Of a stretch of DNA of 64,000 nt, positions 51,286 to 61,905 are shown in pieces (positions within the stretch are counted from its first letter, which is position 1; every line of letters begins with the position of its first letter). A program made the translations under genes and the position numbers. The stretch comes from Puffinus mauretanicus (taxonomy: Eukaryota; Chordata; Aves; Procellariiformes; Procellariidae), in NCBI GenBank assembly GCA_023333565.1, contig JAJKFH010002594.1:248001-312000 (forward strand), read 5' to 3'. A model generated the notes under the pieces. That model saw only the letters and a list, made by a program, of their open reading frames with translations. It ran no database searches and was not told the origin of the DNA.

Positions 51286-51721
51286 TGTCGTGGATGAGTG
51301 ATTAAGAATTAGCTTAAAGAATCACTGTCAGAAGTATTCGCAAAAGTGGGTTTAATATGGTGTTGTAAAAGTGCAACTTAACAAAGTTCGATGGCAAGGT
51401 TCACTCTATTAATTATTGCATGGAAGAAACATACAAAGGAAAACTGAGTTACACTCGAGTTGGAATGATTCACAGAGAGACTGGGGATGCAAAAGGGTAA
51501 GGAGGACCCTCCCGTTGAGTCACGAGGTTCAGAGTGGACCCCCTTGCTTTCTAAACTCCTTCTCAGAGAGGAGTCTAGGTGCGGCTAGGTCCAAACCCAG
51601 TCTCAGACTTGGTCAATGGTTTATGTCTAAGGGATTACACATGCAAAATTTATGTAATGTTTTGTTAGCATCAATTCAGCATGCAAAGTTACCAAGACAA
51701 AATCAAAGTTAGCATACTACA
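51286..51721 (-). mobile_element. Endogenous retrovirus LTR, left copy, minus orientation (436 bp)
   Basis: Read on the minus strand this LTR starts TGTAGTATGC and ends CCACGACA. It carries a TTTAAT/ATTAAA polyadenylation word (51351-51356) in the position matching the right copy. Its TATA region is decayed compared with the right copy, having ACACATGC on the plus strand where the partner has a TATATATA run. Compared by eye with the reverse complement of 51938-52370, it shows about 40 substitutions and two small indels, roughly 90% identity, mostly transitions. No primer binding site follows its U5 end; the flank is GACCC instead. It is not a simple solo LTR because the bases at its inner end do not match the outer flank. 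Confidence 0.8.
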
Positions 51722-51937
51722 AGGTATGCATGATATCGGTCGCTTACCAAAGATCTGCTGTTGGTAAAAGGTCTCTCTGCCTCGAGAAGCAACTTTGAGA
51801 GGTGTCCCAGCTCAAGGGGAGATCACCGCCATGCAGCCATGCTGCCTAGCAGGGAGAGCTCAAAGAAGGCTCACCTAGGCTGTCATATGTATGGAATAAA
51901 GTGGTTGGCTTGGACTCAAATTACATGCAATAGGAAA
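51722..51937. mobile_element. Central single-copy spacer between the two inverted LTRs
   Basis: About 216 bases lie between the U3 ends of the two LTRs and occur once. The segment is more GC-rich than the flanks, with a CTCGAG site and an AAGGGGAGATC purine run. It may be leftover internal retroviral sequence or U3 sequence lost from one copy. No protein motif is visible. Confidence 0.45.
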
Positions 51938-52370
51938 GGTATGCACTTTGATTTTGTCTTGGTAACTTTGATTGCATGCTGAATTGATGCTAATGAAACA
52001 TTACATAAATTTTATATATATAATCCCTTAGACATAAACTGTTGACCAAATCTGAGACTAGGTTTGGACCTAGCCACACCTAAACTTCTCTCTGAGAAGG
52101 AGTTTAGAAAGCAAGGGGGTCCGCTCTGAACCTCGTGACTCAATGGGAGGGTCCTCCCTACCTTTTTGCATCCTCGGTCTCTCTGTGAATCATTGCAACT
52201 GGAGTGTAACTCGGTTTTTCTTTGTGTGTTTCTTCCATGCAGTAGTTAATAGAGTGAACCTTGCCATCGAACTTTGTTAAGTCGCGTTTTTACAACATTA
52301 TATTAAACCCACTTTTGCTAATACCTTTGACAGCGATTCTTTAAGCGATCTAAATCACTCATCCACCACA
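51938..52370 (+). mobile_element. Endogenous retrovirus LTR, right copy, plus orientation (about 433 bp)
   Basis: Partner of the left copy in opposite orientation. In plus-strand order it shows a TATATATA promoter box (52013-52020), a TATTAAA polyadenylation signal (52302-52307 for ATTAAA) and a U5 end ATCCACCACA. The first four or so bases of its U3 do not match the left copy's TGTA, so its 5' end is altered. It is followed three bases later by a primer-binding-site match, as expected for a 5' LTR. Confidence 0.8.
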
Positions 52371-52373
52371 AGC

Positions 52374-52391
52374 TGGCATAGTCAGCAGGAT
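52374..52391 (+). other. Putative primer binding site, tRNA-Ser type
   Basis: Eighteen bases starting TGGCATAGTC match the complement of the 3' end of vertebrate tRNA-Ser (AGA/UGA type, including CCA) at 16 positions. Both mismatches are A where CpG would have been, which fits methylation-driven decay. The site begins three bases after the LTR end. tRNA-Ser priming is known for some class III elements. The tRNA comparison is from memory and needs checking. Confidence 0.65.
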
Positions 52392-52412
52392 CCTAAATCA
52401 GGATCCACAACA
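52392..52412 (+). mobile_element. Terminal segment of the head-to-head unit
   Basis: After the primer site the unit continues for 21 bases, containing GGATCC twice as a small inverted repeat, and ends in CCACAACA. That ending matches the inverse of the left terminus TGTCGTGG at seven of eight bases and is followed by the GACCC repeat. Confidence 0.55.
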
Positions 52413-52417
52413 GACCC
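52413..52417. other. Probable target-site duplication GACCC, right copy
   Basis: Exact copy of 51281-51285, immediately outside the CCACAACA end. Confidence 0.65.
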
Positions 52418-55400
52418 CAGGTTAACTATTTAATCTTTGAGAAAGTTTACGAAAAGTACTTATGAACACTAAGACCTCTTGTAGTGACAAATTTTCTAGC
52501 TGCATCAGTTATGGTTAAAAGCAAAGGATTCAGATTGTCACAGGGTGATGATGTTGCTTTGTGAGCATTTATATCTTAATTCTTCAGAATTTATTACAGG
52601 GCTGGGAAAGAAGCAGCATGTGAGATAAATGGAATGACAAAAAGACGTATGGCAAGAACCTGTCATTATTAACTGAAACAATTCAGCATAGATTGTAATT
52701 CCACCAGAGTGACTATGCTGATTTATGCCAGCTGAAGCTGGAGTTGTTTGTTTGCTTGTCTTAATTGCATTTAAAAAGTAAAGTATTCATTTCTAATCCT
52801 CATGTTTGCAGAGAAGTGCATGAAAACCTAAGTGCATCTAATTCTTCGAAGAAGCAGAATGCAATTATAAGAGAACCTAATGGTATTTTTATTTAATCTT
52901 GTGGTATTTAAAAAAAATTATTCCTATTTTTTCAGCCTATTTTCAGAATTTGATAGGAGTTTGGTATAACGGTAGTTTCCCACGTGTTTTTGTGTATCTT
53001 TCAAACAGTGCCAAAAGACAGTAAACATTACTTAAGGTAAGAAAGCCTTAGCATAAAAATTAGGGAAGTTTGATGGTAGTAGATGTAGTGAATGTAGTAA
53101 CTAAATTACCTCCTGCTTGTCTGGAGAAATTTATTAATTGCATCCTGTACAAAGATTCCTAGAAATTTTTTACTCTAGAATTTGAAAATACCTTTTCTCA
53201 GAATCTCACACCAAAATAGTTGAAACCTCCTTTAACTGAATGATCAGAAAGAAAATAATTGAAAACCATGACCACATTGAAATTAATTACAAACTTTTTA
53301 TTCTTTTCAGAAGGATTTTTTTCTGATGAATTTAACATAGTAGAGTGTGCTGGTTTGGTCATACTAGAGATTGAATTCTCTGTCCACCAGCCAGATACAG
53401 AACAAGAAGCAGCACGTACAATCTACCAAACCTTTTCTTACTTTTATGGCTTGCCTTTAGCGGTGATCTGCCAATGTTCACTGAGTTACTGGTTTTGCTG
53501 CTGAGCCAGCCTATAGCGACTGCCTGTTTGCAGGGGACATTTTTCCTGGGCTCTGGAAAGAGAAGAGGCAATTATTTTCTCATACTTTTCAAAGAATGCA
53601 AACCTGGGAGAGGGTGAACTCAATGGCTTGTAGGAATGAAGAGCCGAGATGGGAGGTGGGGAGCACAACAGCTTTGTGCTGCACCTCTGTGTGACTGTGC
53701 CGTGTGTTTGCGTGGTGTTCTCGCGGGCACTGGCCAGGGGAGGAAAAAGACTAAACCCTTTCTGATACGTACATGCCTGTCTTCGTCACAGACCAGTCTA
53801 CCTGCTATGACAAAAAGCCCCAGACACCATGTAAATATAGAAAAATACTCAGTGATGTGATAAAGATCGTTGCACGTGAGCAATAAACATTACAAAGACG
53901 TCTCTGCCTAATATTCTTAAAGAATACCAAAAAGAGTCAAAACTGACACTGAAGTAGCTGTAGGCCCCTTCTATTCACAGCCAGGTGCTCCAGAGCTGGG
54001 GGTCCTTGCAGTTGATCAGGCATTTCTGCTGCAGCTATTTATCATTCATTTCTTCCACATGGATTTATTTTTTTTCTTTTTTTCTTCTTTTTCTTGAGGA
54101 TGTCCCAATTTTGCTGAGCCCAACAGTTTTCCAACAGCAGGTAGCATCCAGGGGCTTGGCTTGCCCCCCCTCAACACCAAAGAGCAGTGCCTTAAAGAAT
54201 GGCCTACGAGTCAAAGGGTGTTTTGGGGGTGACAAGTTTGAAGAATGCCTTGCTGGCCACGCTGCCACAGAAGCCAGGTCCCCCCCTCCCAGGACCCCAG
54301 CACTAGGGGGAAGTTGGATGCAGGCAGAGGTTTTGCAGGTGTGTTGGGAGTTAAGTTTTGCGTGTACAACATGTAACTCAGGCATTCTGTAGGTGAGAGA
54401 AAGTTCATGAGTGCAAAGAGCCATATGAAACCCTATAAACCAGATAAGACCATTCAGGAGGCTGCCCGAGGGGGCGGTAGGAGGTAGAGGCAGCTCTTAG
54501 ACTGACTACTGCAGCCTACTTGCCCGCTCAAAGGACAGTAAAACCATTTTTAATTCAGCCCTACACTGTAGCCTGCAATGTCCTCGGTTGTTGGACCTCT
54601 GCACTGGATGAGTTCAGAAAAAACTTATACTAGTGCCTTTTGTTACTAGATCCTCTGCAGGGAATTTTCATTTCAGTGGATTTTCCCTGTATTAAGCAGG
54701 AAAAATCTTAGAAGTTCTTGCAGAATGGGAAAAATGTATTGTCTTCAGCGCTGCTTGCAGTCAGGTAGCACTGTTCAGGTATAGAGGGGCTCCTCTGAAC
54801 ACACTGAGGTGCAGGCTTGAACCATTGTGGAATGAAAAGTGATTTCTGGCAAAAAATAAAACTGTGTTTTGACCACTATTTCCCATAGTGGTTTTCTTTT
54901 TGAAAATGTAAACAAATAAAAGAAAAACATCTGTCAGTGTCAGCAAGTTTTTTGTACATACAATTTTTATTTTAAAAATGAAAAAAGATGCTGAAGAATT
55001 AAAAATATATAATTTGTAAATGTATCCCAGAAAAATATTTGAAACTTTTCCAACATTTTCTCTTACTTCTCTTGAATGTCTTTGTTGCCTTATAGCTTAT
55101 ACATCAGTTTATCTGTGTCTTCACCTGAATTTGAAGCCAATTATGCCAGACAGAAGTTTAACATTTGGCATGTGACAGATTTCATAGGAAGACCTTTGGT
55201 CATGAATCTGTGGCTCTTTAATGTCACTGGTGAATCTCAGCGACATTTGCCTTTCCCTGCTTCTCCTCTGCTGTGCTTTTTTGTGACCTGCTCCATACAG
55301 AAGTTGGAATAGGTTTATTGAGCCAAGCATATGTGGCAGCACTTTTCACACAGAGGAAACAGCTCAAAGAAAGGTAAAACTTCCACTTCTGCACTTCTGA

Positions 55401-55497
55401 CACTGCTGTGGCTGCAGGAGCACAATGAGCACAGGCACAGCTGCAGTTACCACCAGCAGCATGGCTCTGGTGGCAAAGGTTTCCGTGTGGCTTATCA
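52418..55497. other. Noncoding stretch
   Basis: No gene recognised. A T-rich pyrimidine tract lies at about 54064-54094. A 135-codon frame (53985-54392 plus) and a 119-codon minus frame overlap it without known domains. Confidence 0.5.
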
Positions 55498-55800
55498 TGA
55501 CTCGCACCGCGGCCGCTTACTGCTGATTATTCCTCTACATTTCTAGATGGGGTTTTCTCTAGTTGTTCAGTACCCTGGCTCTGATTTAGCTTATTTTTAA
55601 TCATCTGCCCATCCCTGAGTGCTCCCGACTCTCCTGAAGCCCTGGGGCTGCGCGGCGGGATGGTATCGCGGCAGGTCTGCCGCCTTCCCACGCGCGGCTT
55701 TGTGCCCACGGCTGCACCTGCCGCCAGGCCGCCGGCTAAGAATAGTGCCCCGTTAGCCCGAGTTATCTCCGAACTGCTGCCGAAGGAAAACAGATAGCGA
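55498..55800. promoter_or_regulatory. Short dense CpG island, candidate promoter or first exon
   Basis: I counted 19 CpG in 55621-55800. That is close to the number expected from base composition, whereas CpG is strongly depleted across most of the window. A further cluster with GCGGCCGC lies at 55507-55514. Such islands usually mark germline-unmethylated promoters. CpG-rich sequence continues more weakly to about 56110. No TATA box, start codon context or splice donor allows a transcript direction to be assigned, and open frames here (60-71 codons) are not convincing. Confidence 0.55.
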
Positions 55801-58800
55801 AAAACTCAGCGCTGCTGAGGGTCACAGAGGAAGCTTGGGGCTGAGATAAAGAGCACGAGGCTCTTAGGGTGCCAGCGGGGAGCTTTGAAAGCACTATCTC
55901 CTTTCTGGCCATGTGTCTACCTCCGAGTGCCGGAGTGCTCACCAGGAGATCCACGGGGAGTTCGAGGACAAGATGACAGTCGGATTAATGAACTCTCAGA
56001 AACTGAGCTTTGCCTAACGCTGCTGCCAGGAGGAGGAAGGTCTTGTTTCAGCGGCATAGCGACCGCAAGATGAAAAGGGCCAGGAATGAGAGGGAAAGGC
56101 GAGATGGTTTCTCGCTCTGTAATGCAGTTTCCTGGTGGGGGAAATGCTTCTCATCCTGTGGTGCTTGTCTCCCGCTGAGCAGAGCGAGCTGGGCTCACAG
56201 GACTCGGGGTTTATTAGTGCTCCATTGCCCTCGTAATGCTTTGATGCCTGTCTCATGTCAGGCTCTGTTTGGTCTCAGTGCAGAGTGCAGGAGCTCTCCC
56301 AGATCCCCAGTAAGGACACACATGGTGCCCACATGTCAGGCTACAGCTGAATGCTCGACCCCCTTCTCCTCCCTCACCCCCTGCTTTCCAGGGGAAGGGC
56401 GGCTCAGGTGGGTGCTCTGGCAGGTCCCTTCCTTGCAGTCAAGCCCCTTGCCAAGCAGTAAATACAAATTCTCCCACCGGGACCACGCTCAAGCCTGGAC
56501 CTTTTGTTGCAAGTCTGGTGTTCTTCCACCCAGAGGTCCATTCACCTGATGCACAGTGTCACAGGAGACACCCACCACCCATCCTGGGGGCAGTCTCATG
56601 GGCTGGACTCGGGACGGCTTTTACCCCAGAGCTTCATGGCTGCAGGAGAAAAATGACATAATTTAAGGCTCGCCTTTGCCTTGATTTTTCGCTTTGACTC
56701 ATTCCTGAGTCTTAACTATAAATTTGCTTTTGGTTTAAACTATCTGACAGTTTCTTGCAATTGATAGATTTATCAGGGCAAGCGGAGACAGTCAGTTTAC
56801 ATTTTGGTAAGTGTGCTTGCAAATGGTTTTTTGCCCTCGCGTGCAGAGAAGTGCAAGATGTGCTGTTCATTCACTCTCATGCAGTGACTGACCAGCTGCA
56901 ATTCCCTTTTCCTTACTCAGGACTTTGAAATCTGTTTTCATCTAAAACTCCAATGCCATAAACTTGTAAGCAACATTCCTTCTACCGACAAAAGTATGGT
57001 AAATCCAGTATGATGGAGAATTTATTTTCCTTTCTTTTTCCCCCACATGTTATAATGCATGCTACCAAAAACAGTACAGATATTTTTAAACAGTACATAT
57101 GTACTATCCAATGGTCTTGTAATTTGATGTTCCTGCCTTTTAAAAAAATGGTAATTTCACTTACATATAGAAATTATTCAGCTATAAAGGCTACAAATAG
57201 AATTGCCTCATTCATCCACTCTGAAATAATTTATTCTTATGAGCAAAATCATTGCAAAGACAAGAAATCATTTATCATTTTTTATATAGCTAGTTACAGC
57301 CTGCTTCATAGGCACAACAAGAAGACATCAGTAGCACATCACACGAGATAAATCAGTGCATTCAGGTCTCAGGCATGTGGTTCTGCTACAGCAATTCAAC
57401 ATGCATCAGCTGAGTGAGGACCGGCAGCAGCTAGCTCGATTCTTAACTTGTGGCAAGTGTAAGGTAAAACATGTCAGAGAGAAAAAGAGGTGGATGAAGG
57501 ACATTCACCTTGGCGGTCCCAATGACTCAGGAGGATTGGGCAAATTTTTTAAATGGCTATAACTTGATTGTATGTCTGAGCCCCAAGATTTATGGAAAGG
57601 GAAAGCTGAGTGCTTGAGAAAAGATGCCAAATTTTGTGGATGTGAGAGGCCAGACAAGGAGATTACACGTGGTGAAGCATCAGCCCTGTGGCTTTAAGCT
57701 TCTGCTACCTCTACAGTGAGAATATACGTCACATAACTATCTGAATTTAAAAGCTATTGCTGTGCAGCTAAATGGATCCTGATAAAATGGAAAAGTGAAT
57801 AACCCATAGGGGTTGTTTATGCATTTTTGTTACAACATGTGAGGAAGGCCTGGAGAACCACTGCATTAATGCTCCATTGAAAGGACATCCATGCTAGAAA
57901 ACCAAAAAATATATAGGGAGGCTATGCACAACACTAGACTCAGGCTGAGCCCTCCCTCTGAGGAGAGAAAGAAAGAGGGCTCTGTTCAGCCTGAGTGAAG
58001 CTGATGCTCCTCATCCTCCTTCAATAGGGTGGCTTAATAAATAAATCACAAGTGTATGGCAAAAGAGTTAAAGCAAAGTGGTCCTGTTTTAGCTGATATA
58101 AAGAAAACTATTTCTGCGGGAGCTGCCTACCTGACATGTGGGTGTTGGTTCAGTGGACCCTATCCATCCCAAACTGGACGAATGAAGTTGTGCTAGACAA
58201 ACAACCTTTGTTTTCTGAACTCAGGCACTTAGTCATCGGTAATTATTTAGAATGGGTAAAAGAGCCAAAACACTTCATAAAGCAATATTTTTTTTTTGTT
58301 CCTCAGCTATTGCATCTGCTGCTTTTCCACAACCACCTTAATATTAAAATGCTTCTCTTGGCATGGTGCCAGCCATGGGAGAAACAAGCTGGTTTAAAGT
58401 AGCCACATGCCAATCACAATCATAGGGCTGCTCTACACACATTGAAATGTCTGGTTTACGGGAATAAGCCACCGCAGCTCCTATCATCAGGCAGCCAAAA
58501 CCTTGTGATTTGTATGCGCCAAGACAATTCAAGGTTTGTCCGCATAGAAACCCTGTTAGGCAGAGATTGAGATCTAAGGAGGAAGGACTCTCTGCCAAAG
58601 GGAGAATTTTTTTCCTGTGGTATGAAAAATAACAAAAATTGAGCCATTTAATTAAATGCCTAAATGTGGAACTGGGTTGATCCATTTACTTCCAAATATC
58701 CTGGAAAACTATCTGTTAGTTTCTGTATCCTGGACTTTGAGACAATTGCAGCTAGTGTTTTGCTTTTGCGCTGGATTGTGTATGAAGCAGTTTGGAAAAA

Positions 58801-60028
58801 AAGAAGAGAAGAAACACATGGTCTGTTTTTCTGGCTGGGATGTGTGTATGTGCATCGGGATATTCCTCCCTCCACATGTGGTACCAATATGCATTGTTAC
58901 TCACATCCTTCCCACCCCGCTGCCTGCTCAGTACCTGCTGAAATGGTTGCTTAAGCAGGGAGCACCGCAGTAGCCTCTGCGTCTGCACGCCCAAGTGTTT
59001 GAGAAGCTAATGCTTGCCATCCCTGGCAAATGTCAACGCTTTGAGTCAAACTTTTTCATGTTAACATTATCCTTGAAGCTTCTTTCTCACGTTCTTTTTT
59101 CAGCCTCACTGAAAGAACACATTGAAATGACTTTTGCAGCATCTTCGGCAATGGATGGATTTCTTTTAACTGGGAGATCAAAGGCCTGTCAATTTTAGCT
59201 GGCAGAGTCAAGGGAGGTGCAGGCCACGATGCTCATGGTAGCAGCTCACACAAGCAACTGCATGAATTTAGCGCAAAGGTTAAGGAGTGAAACAAACACA
59301 TGAAGCTCTGGCACAGATTTAACCTGGTCCATAAAGGCACCGGTCAGAAGCCCTGGTTTCTGGTGTAAATAGCCCACACAAGCCTACTGGAGATGGCAAC
59401 ACTCCTACAAGTATGTTAATCCGAGTAAAATAATAATAGAAAGTAAAGTAACGTAAAATAATAATAGAAAAGGAAAGGTTCTCAGGAGGGCGTCTTATTT
59501 TCCTCCCTGCTTTAAGGCAAACTTATCTATGTCAAAATCAATCCTGCGATACATATGCCTAACCCCGAGGATTGCAACCCACCTCTAAAAGGGACCAGAG
59601 TTGAGAGGTGGTCGTGGCAATGGCGCCTGCAACTGCTCCTCCAGCACACGCGTTACCTGCACACGGCAGGTTACTGCTGCCCGGCTGTGCCGCAGCCAGG
59701 CTGCTCAGTGCCAGTGTGCCCGTGCCAGGCACCGTGACAATGCCAGGCTGCTCAAGAGCTGGGAGCTGTTGCTGTTGTGGCCATCTCTGCTTTAAATCTA
59801 CAGCAGAAGCTTTGGTAAGTGAAGGGATGGGGGCTGTTGCCTCAGTGAGGGAGGCTGGCAACTGGTGTGATTAATGGTAGCACAGAAGTGTGATGGGTGT
59901 GGGGTCCTTTTTTGGGAGGGTGAAGCTTTATGGTGGCTGAGGCAGCTGTTATGGGCAAAGGGTTTACAGCTGAGAAATTAGGGGGGAAGAAGAAGAAAAG
60001 CCATGGAGATAGGGTACTGATATGAATT
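55801..60028. other. Noncoding stretch
   Basis: No gene recognised. The 179-codon frame at 56010-56549 (plus) lies in the GC-rich shoulder of the CpG island and has no known domain. A pair of 18-bp direct repeats occurs at 59425 and 59453. A GC-rich patch at 59600-59790 gives several overlapping frames by composition alone. Confidence 0.5.
59425..59470 (+). repeat. Two direct copies of an 18-bp unit, 28-bp spacing
   Basis: GTAAAATAATAATAGAAA occurs at 59425-59442 and again exactly at 59453-59470. A small local duplication. Confidence 0.9.
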
Positions 60029-61905
60029 TAGAATCATAAAATAGTTTGGGTTGGAAGGGACCTTTAAAGGTCATCTAGTCCAACCCCCCTGCCAGGGCAG
60101 GGACATCTTCAACTAGATCACGTTGCTCAGAGCCCCCAAAGCCTTCTCTTCTCCAGGCTGAATAACCCCAACTCTCTCAGCCTTTCTTCATAGGAGAGGC
60201 GTTCCATCCCCCTGATCATTTTTGTGGCCTCCTCTGGACTGCTCCACCAGGTCCATGTCTGTCTTGTGCTGAGGGCTCCAGAGCTGGATGCAGTACTCAG
60301 GTGGGGTCTCACCAGAGCAGAGTAGAGGGGCAGAATCACCTCCCATGACCTACTGGCCACGCTTCTTTTGATGCAGCCTAAGATATGGTTGGCCTTCCGG
60401 ACTGTGAGCGCACATTGTCGGCTCACGTCCAGCTTTTCCTCCACCAGTACCCCCAAGTCCTTCTCGGCAGGGCTGCTCTCAATCCCTTCATCCCCCAGCC
60501 TGTATTGATACTGGGGGTTGCCCCGACCCAGGTACAGGACCCTGCACTTGGCCTTGTTGAACCTCATGAGGTTCACACAGGCTCACTTCTTGAGGTTGTC
60601 CAGGTCTCTCTGGATGGCATCCCGTCCCTCACGCATGTCAACTGCACCACTCAGCTTGGTGTCATCTGCAAACTTGCTGAGGGTGCACTCGATCCCACTG
60701 TCTATGTCGTTGATGAAGGTATTAAACAGTATTGGTCCCAATACGGACTCCTGCGGGACACCACTTGTCCTTGATCTCCATCTGGACATTGAGCCGTTGA
60801 CCACTACCCTCTGGATGTGACCATCCAACCAATTCCTCATCCACTGGACAATCCACCCATCAAATCCATATCTCTCCAGTTTAGAGAGAAGGATGTTGAG
60901 GGGAACCATGTTAAAGGCCTTACAGAGGTCCAGATAGAAGACATCTGTAGCCCTTCCCACATCCACTGATGTAGTCACTCCATCATAGAAGGTCACTAGG
61001 TTGGTCAGGCAGGACTTGCCCTTAGTGAAGTCATGCTGGCTGTCTTGAATCACCTCTCTGTCCTCCCTGTGCCTTAGCATAGCTTCTGGGAGGATCTGTT
61101 CCATGACCTTCCCAGGCACAGAGGTGAGACTGACTGGCCTGTGGTTCTCCGAGTCTTCCTTCCTTCCCTTTTTAAAAATGGGGGTTATGTTTCCCCTTTT
61201 CTTTTCCAGAAACTTCACCGGACTGCCATGACTTCTCAAATACGATGGATAGTGGCTTAGCAACTTCATCTGCCAGTTCCTTCAGGACCCGTGAATGGAT
61301 CTCGTCAGGTCCCATGGACTTGTGCACCTTCAGGATCCTTAGATGGTCTCGAACCTGATCTTCTCTTGCAGTGGGCAGCTGTTCATTCTTCCAGTCCCTG
61401 ACTTTACCTTCTGCAGCTTAGGCGGTGAGGCTCGAGCACTTGCCAGTGAAGACCGAGGCAAAAAAGTCATTGAGTACCTCAGCCTTCTCCATATCACAGG
61501 TAACCAGGTCTCCCGTTTCATTCTGGAGGGGGCCCACATTTTCCCTAGCCTTCCTTTTATCCCCGACGTACCTATAGAAGCTTTTCTTCTTGCCCTTGAC
61601 GTACGTCCCTGGCCAGATTTAATTCTATCAGGACTTTAGCTTTCCTAATGATCCCTGGCTGCTCGGACAATTTCTCTGTATTCCTTCCAGGCTACCTGTC
61701 CTTGCTTCCACCCTCTGTCGGCTTCCTTTTTGTTTTTGTGTCCAGGAGCACCTTGTTGATCCATGTAGGCCTCCATTGGGCGTTTTTGCCTGACTTCCTC
61801 TTTGTTGGGATGCTTTGTTCCTGAGTTTGGAGGAGGTGATCCTTGAATATTAACCAGCTTTCTTGGGGCCCTCTTCCCTCCAGGGCTTTGTCCCATGGCA
61901 CTCTA
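60029..61905 (-). mobile_element. CR1 LINE, 5'-truncated copy, about 1.9 kb
   Basis: The minus strand carries the 3' part of CR1 open reading frame 2 followed by the CR1 3' tail. The tail at 60029-60126 shows the typical order GATCTAGT..., CCCTGCC, GGTTGGACTAGATGACCTTTAA, TTCCAACCCAAAC and TATGATTCT. Coding blocks are recognisable up to about 61905, where the element appears cut off, leaving out the endonuclease region. There is no clear target duplication, as is usual for CR1. It is the largest mobile element in the window. Confidence 0.93.
60127..61905 (-). pseudogene. CR1 ORF2 remnant (reverse transcriptase), disabled
   Basis: The product would be the CR1 reverse transcriptase that copies the element's RNA at the target site. 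The open part at 60583-61269 (228 codons) holds the polymerase core. It has the motif YLDLCKAFN with the first catalytic Asp kept but the usual second Asp replaced by Asn, SGVPQES with Glu in place of the usual Gly, and an intact [10 protein letters not shown] (FADD codons at 60661-60672). An in-frame TGA at 60583-60585 replaces what is normally Trp, and the same frame continues to 60127. A pair of compensating shifts garbles about 60231-60297. Upstream pieces at 61339-61539 and 61645-61901 are CR1-like but broken by stops and a frameshift near 61760. The copy cannot make a working enzyme. Confidence 0.9.

Noticed and set aside
51286..51721. Left LTR as an ordinary solo LTR
   Set aside because: The five bases outside its two ends (GACCC and AGGTA) do not match, whereas GACCC matches beyond the far end of the whole unit.
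59555..59874. Four overlapping frames of 60-100 codons
   Set aside because: They overlap in different frames and on both strands within a GC-rich patch with short internal repeats; no domain in any.
60385..60820. Plus-strand frames of 129 and 100 codons
   Set aside because: They are antisense shadows of the CR1 reverse transcriptase.
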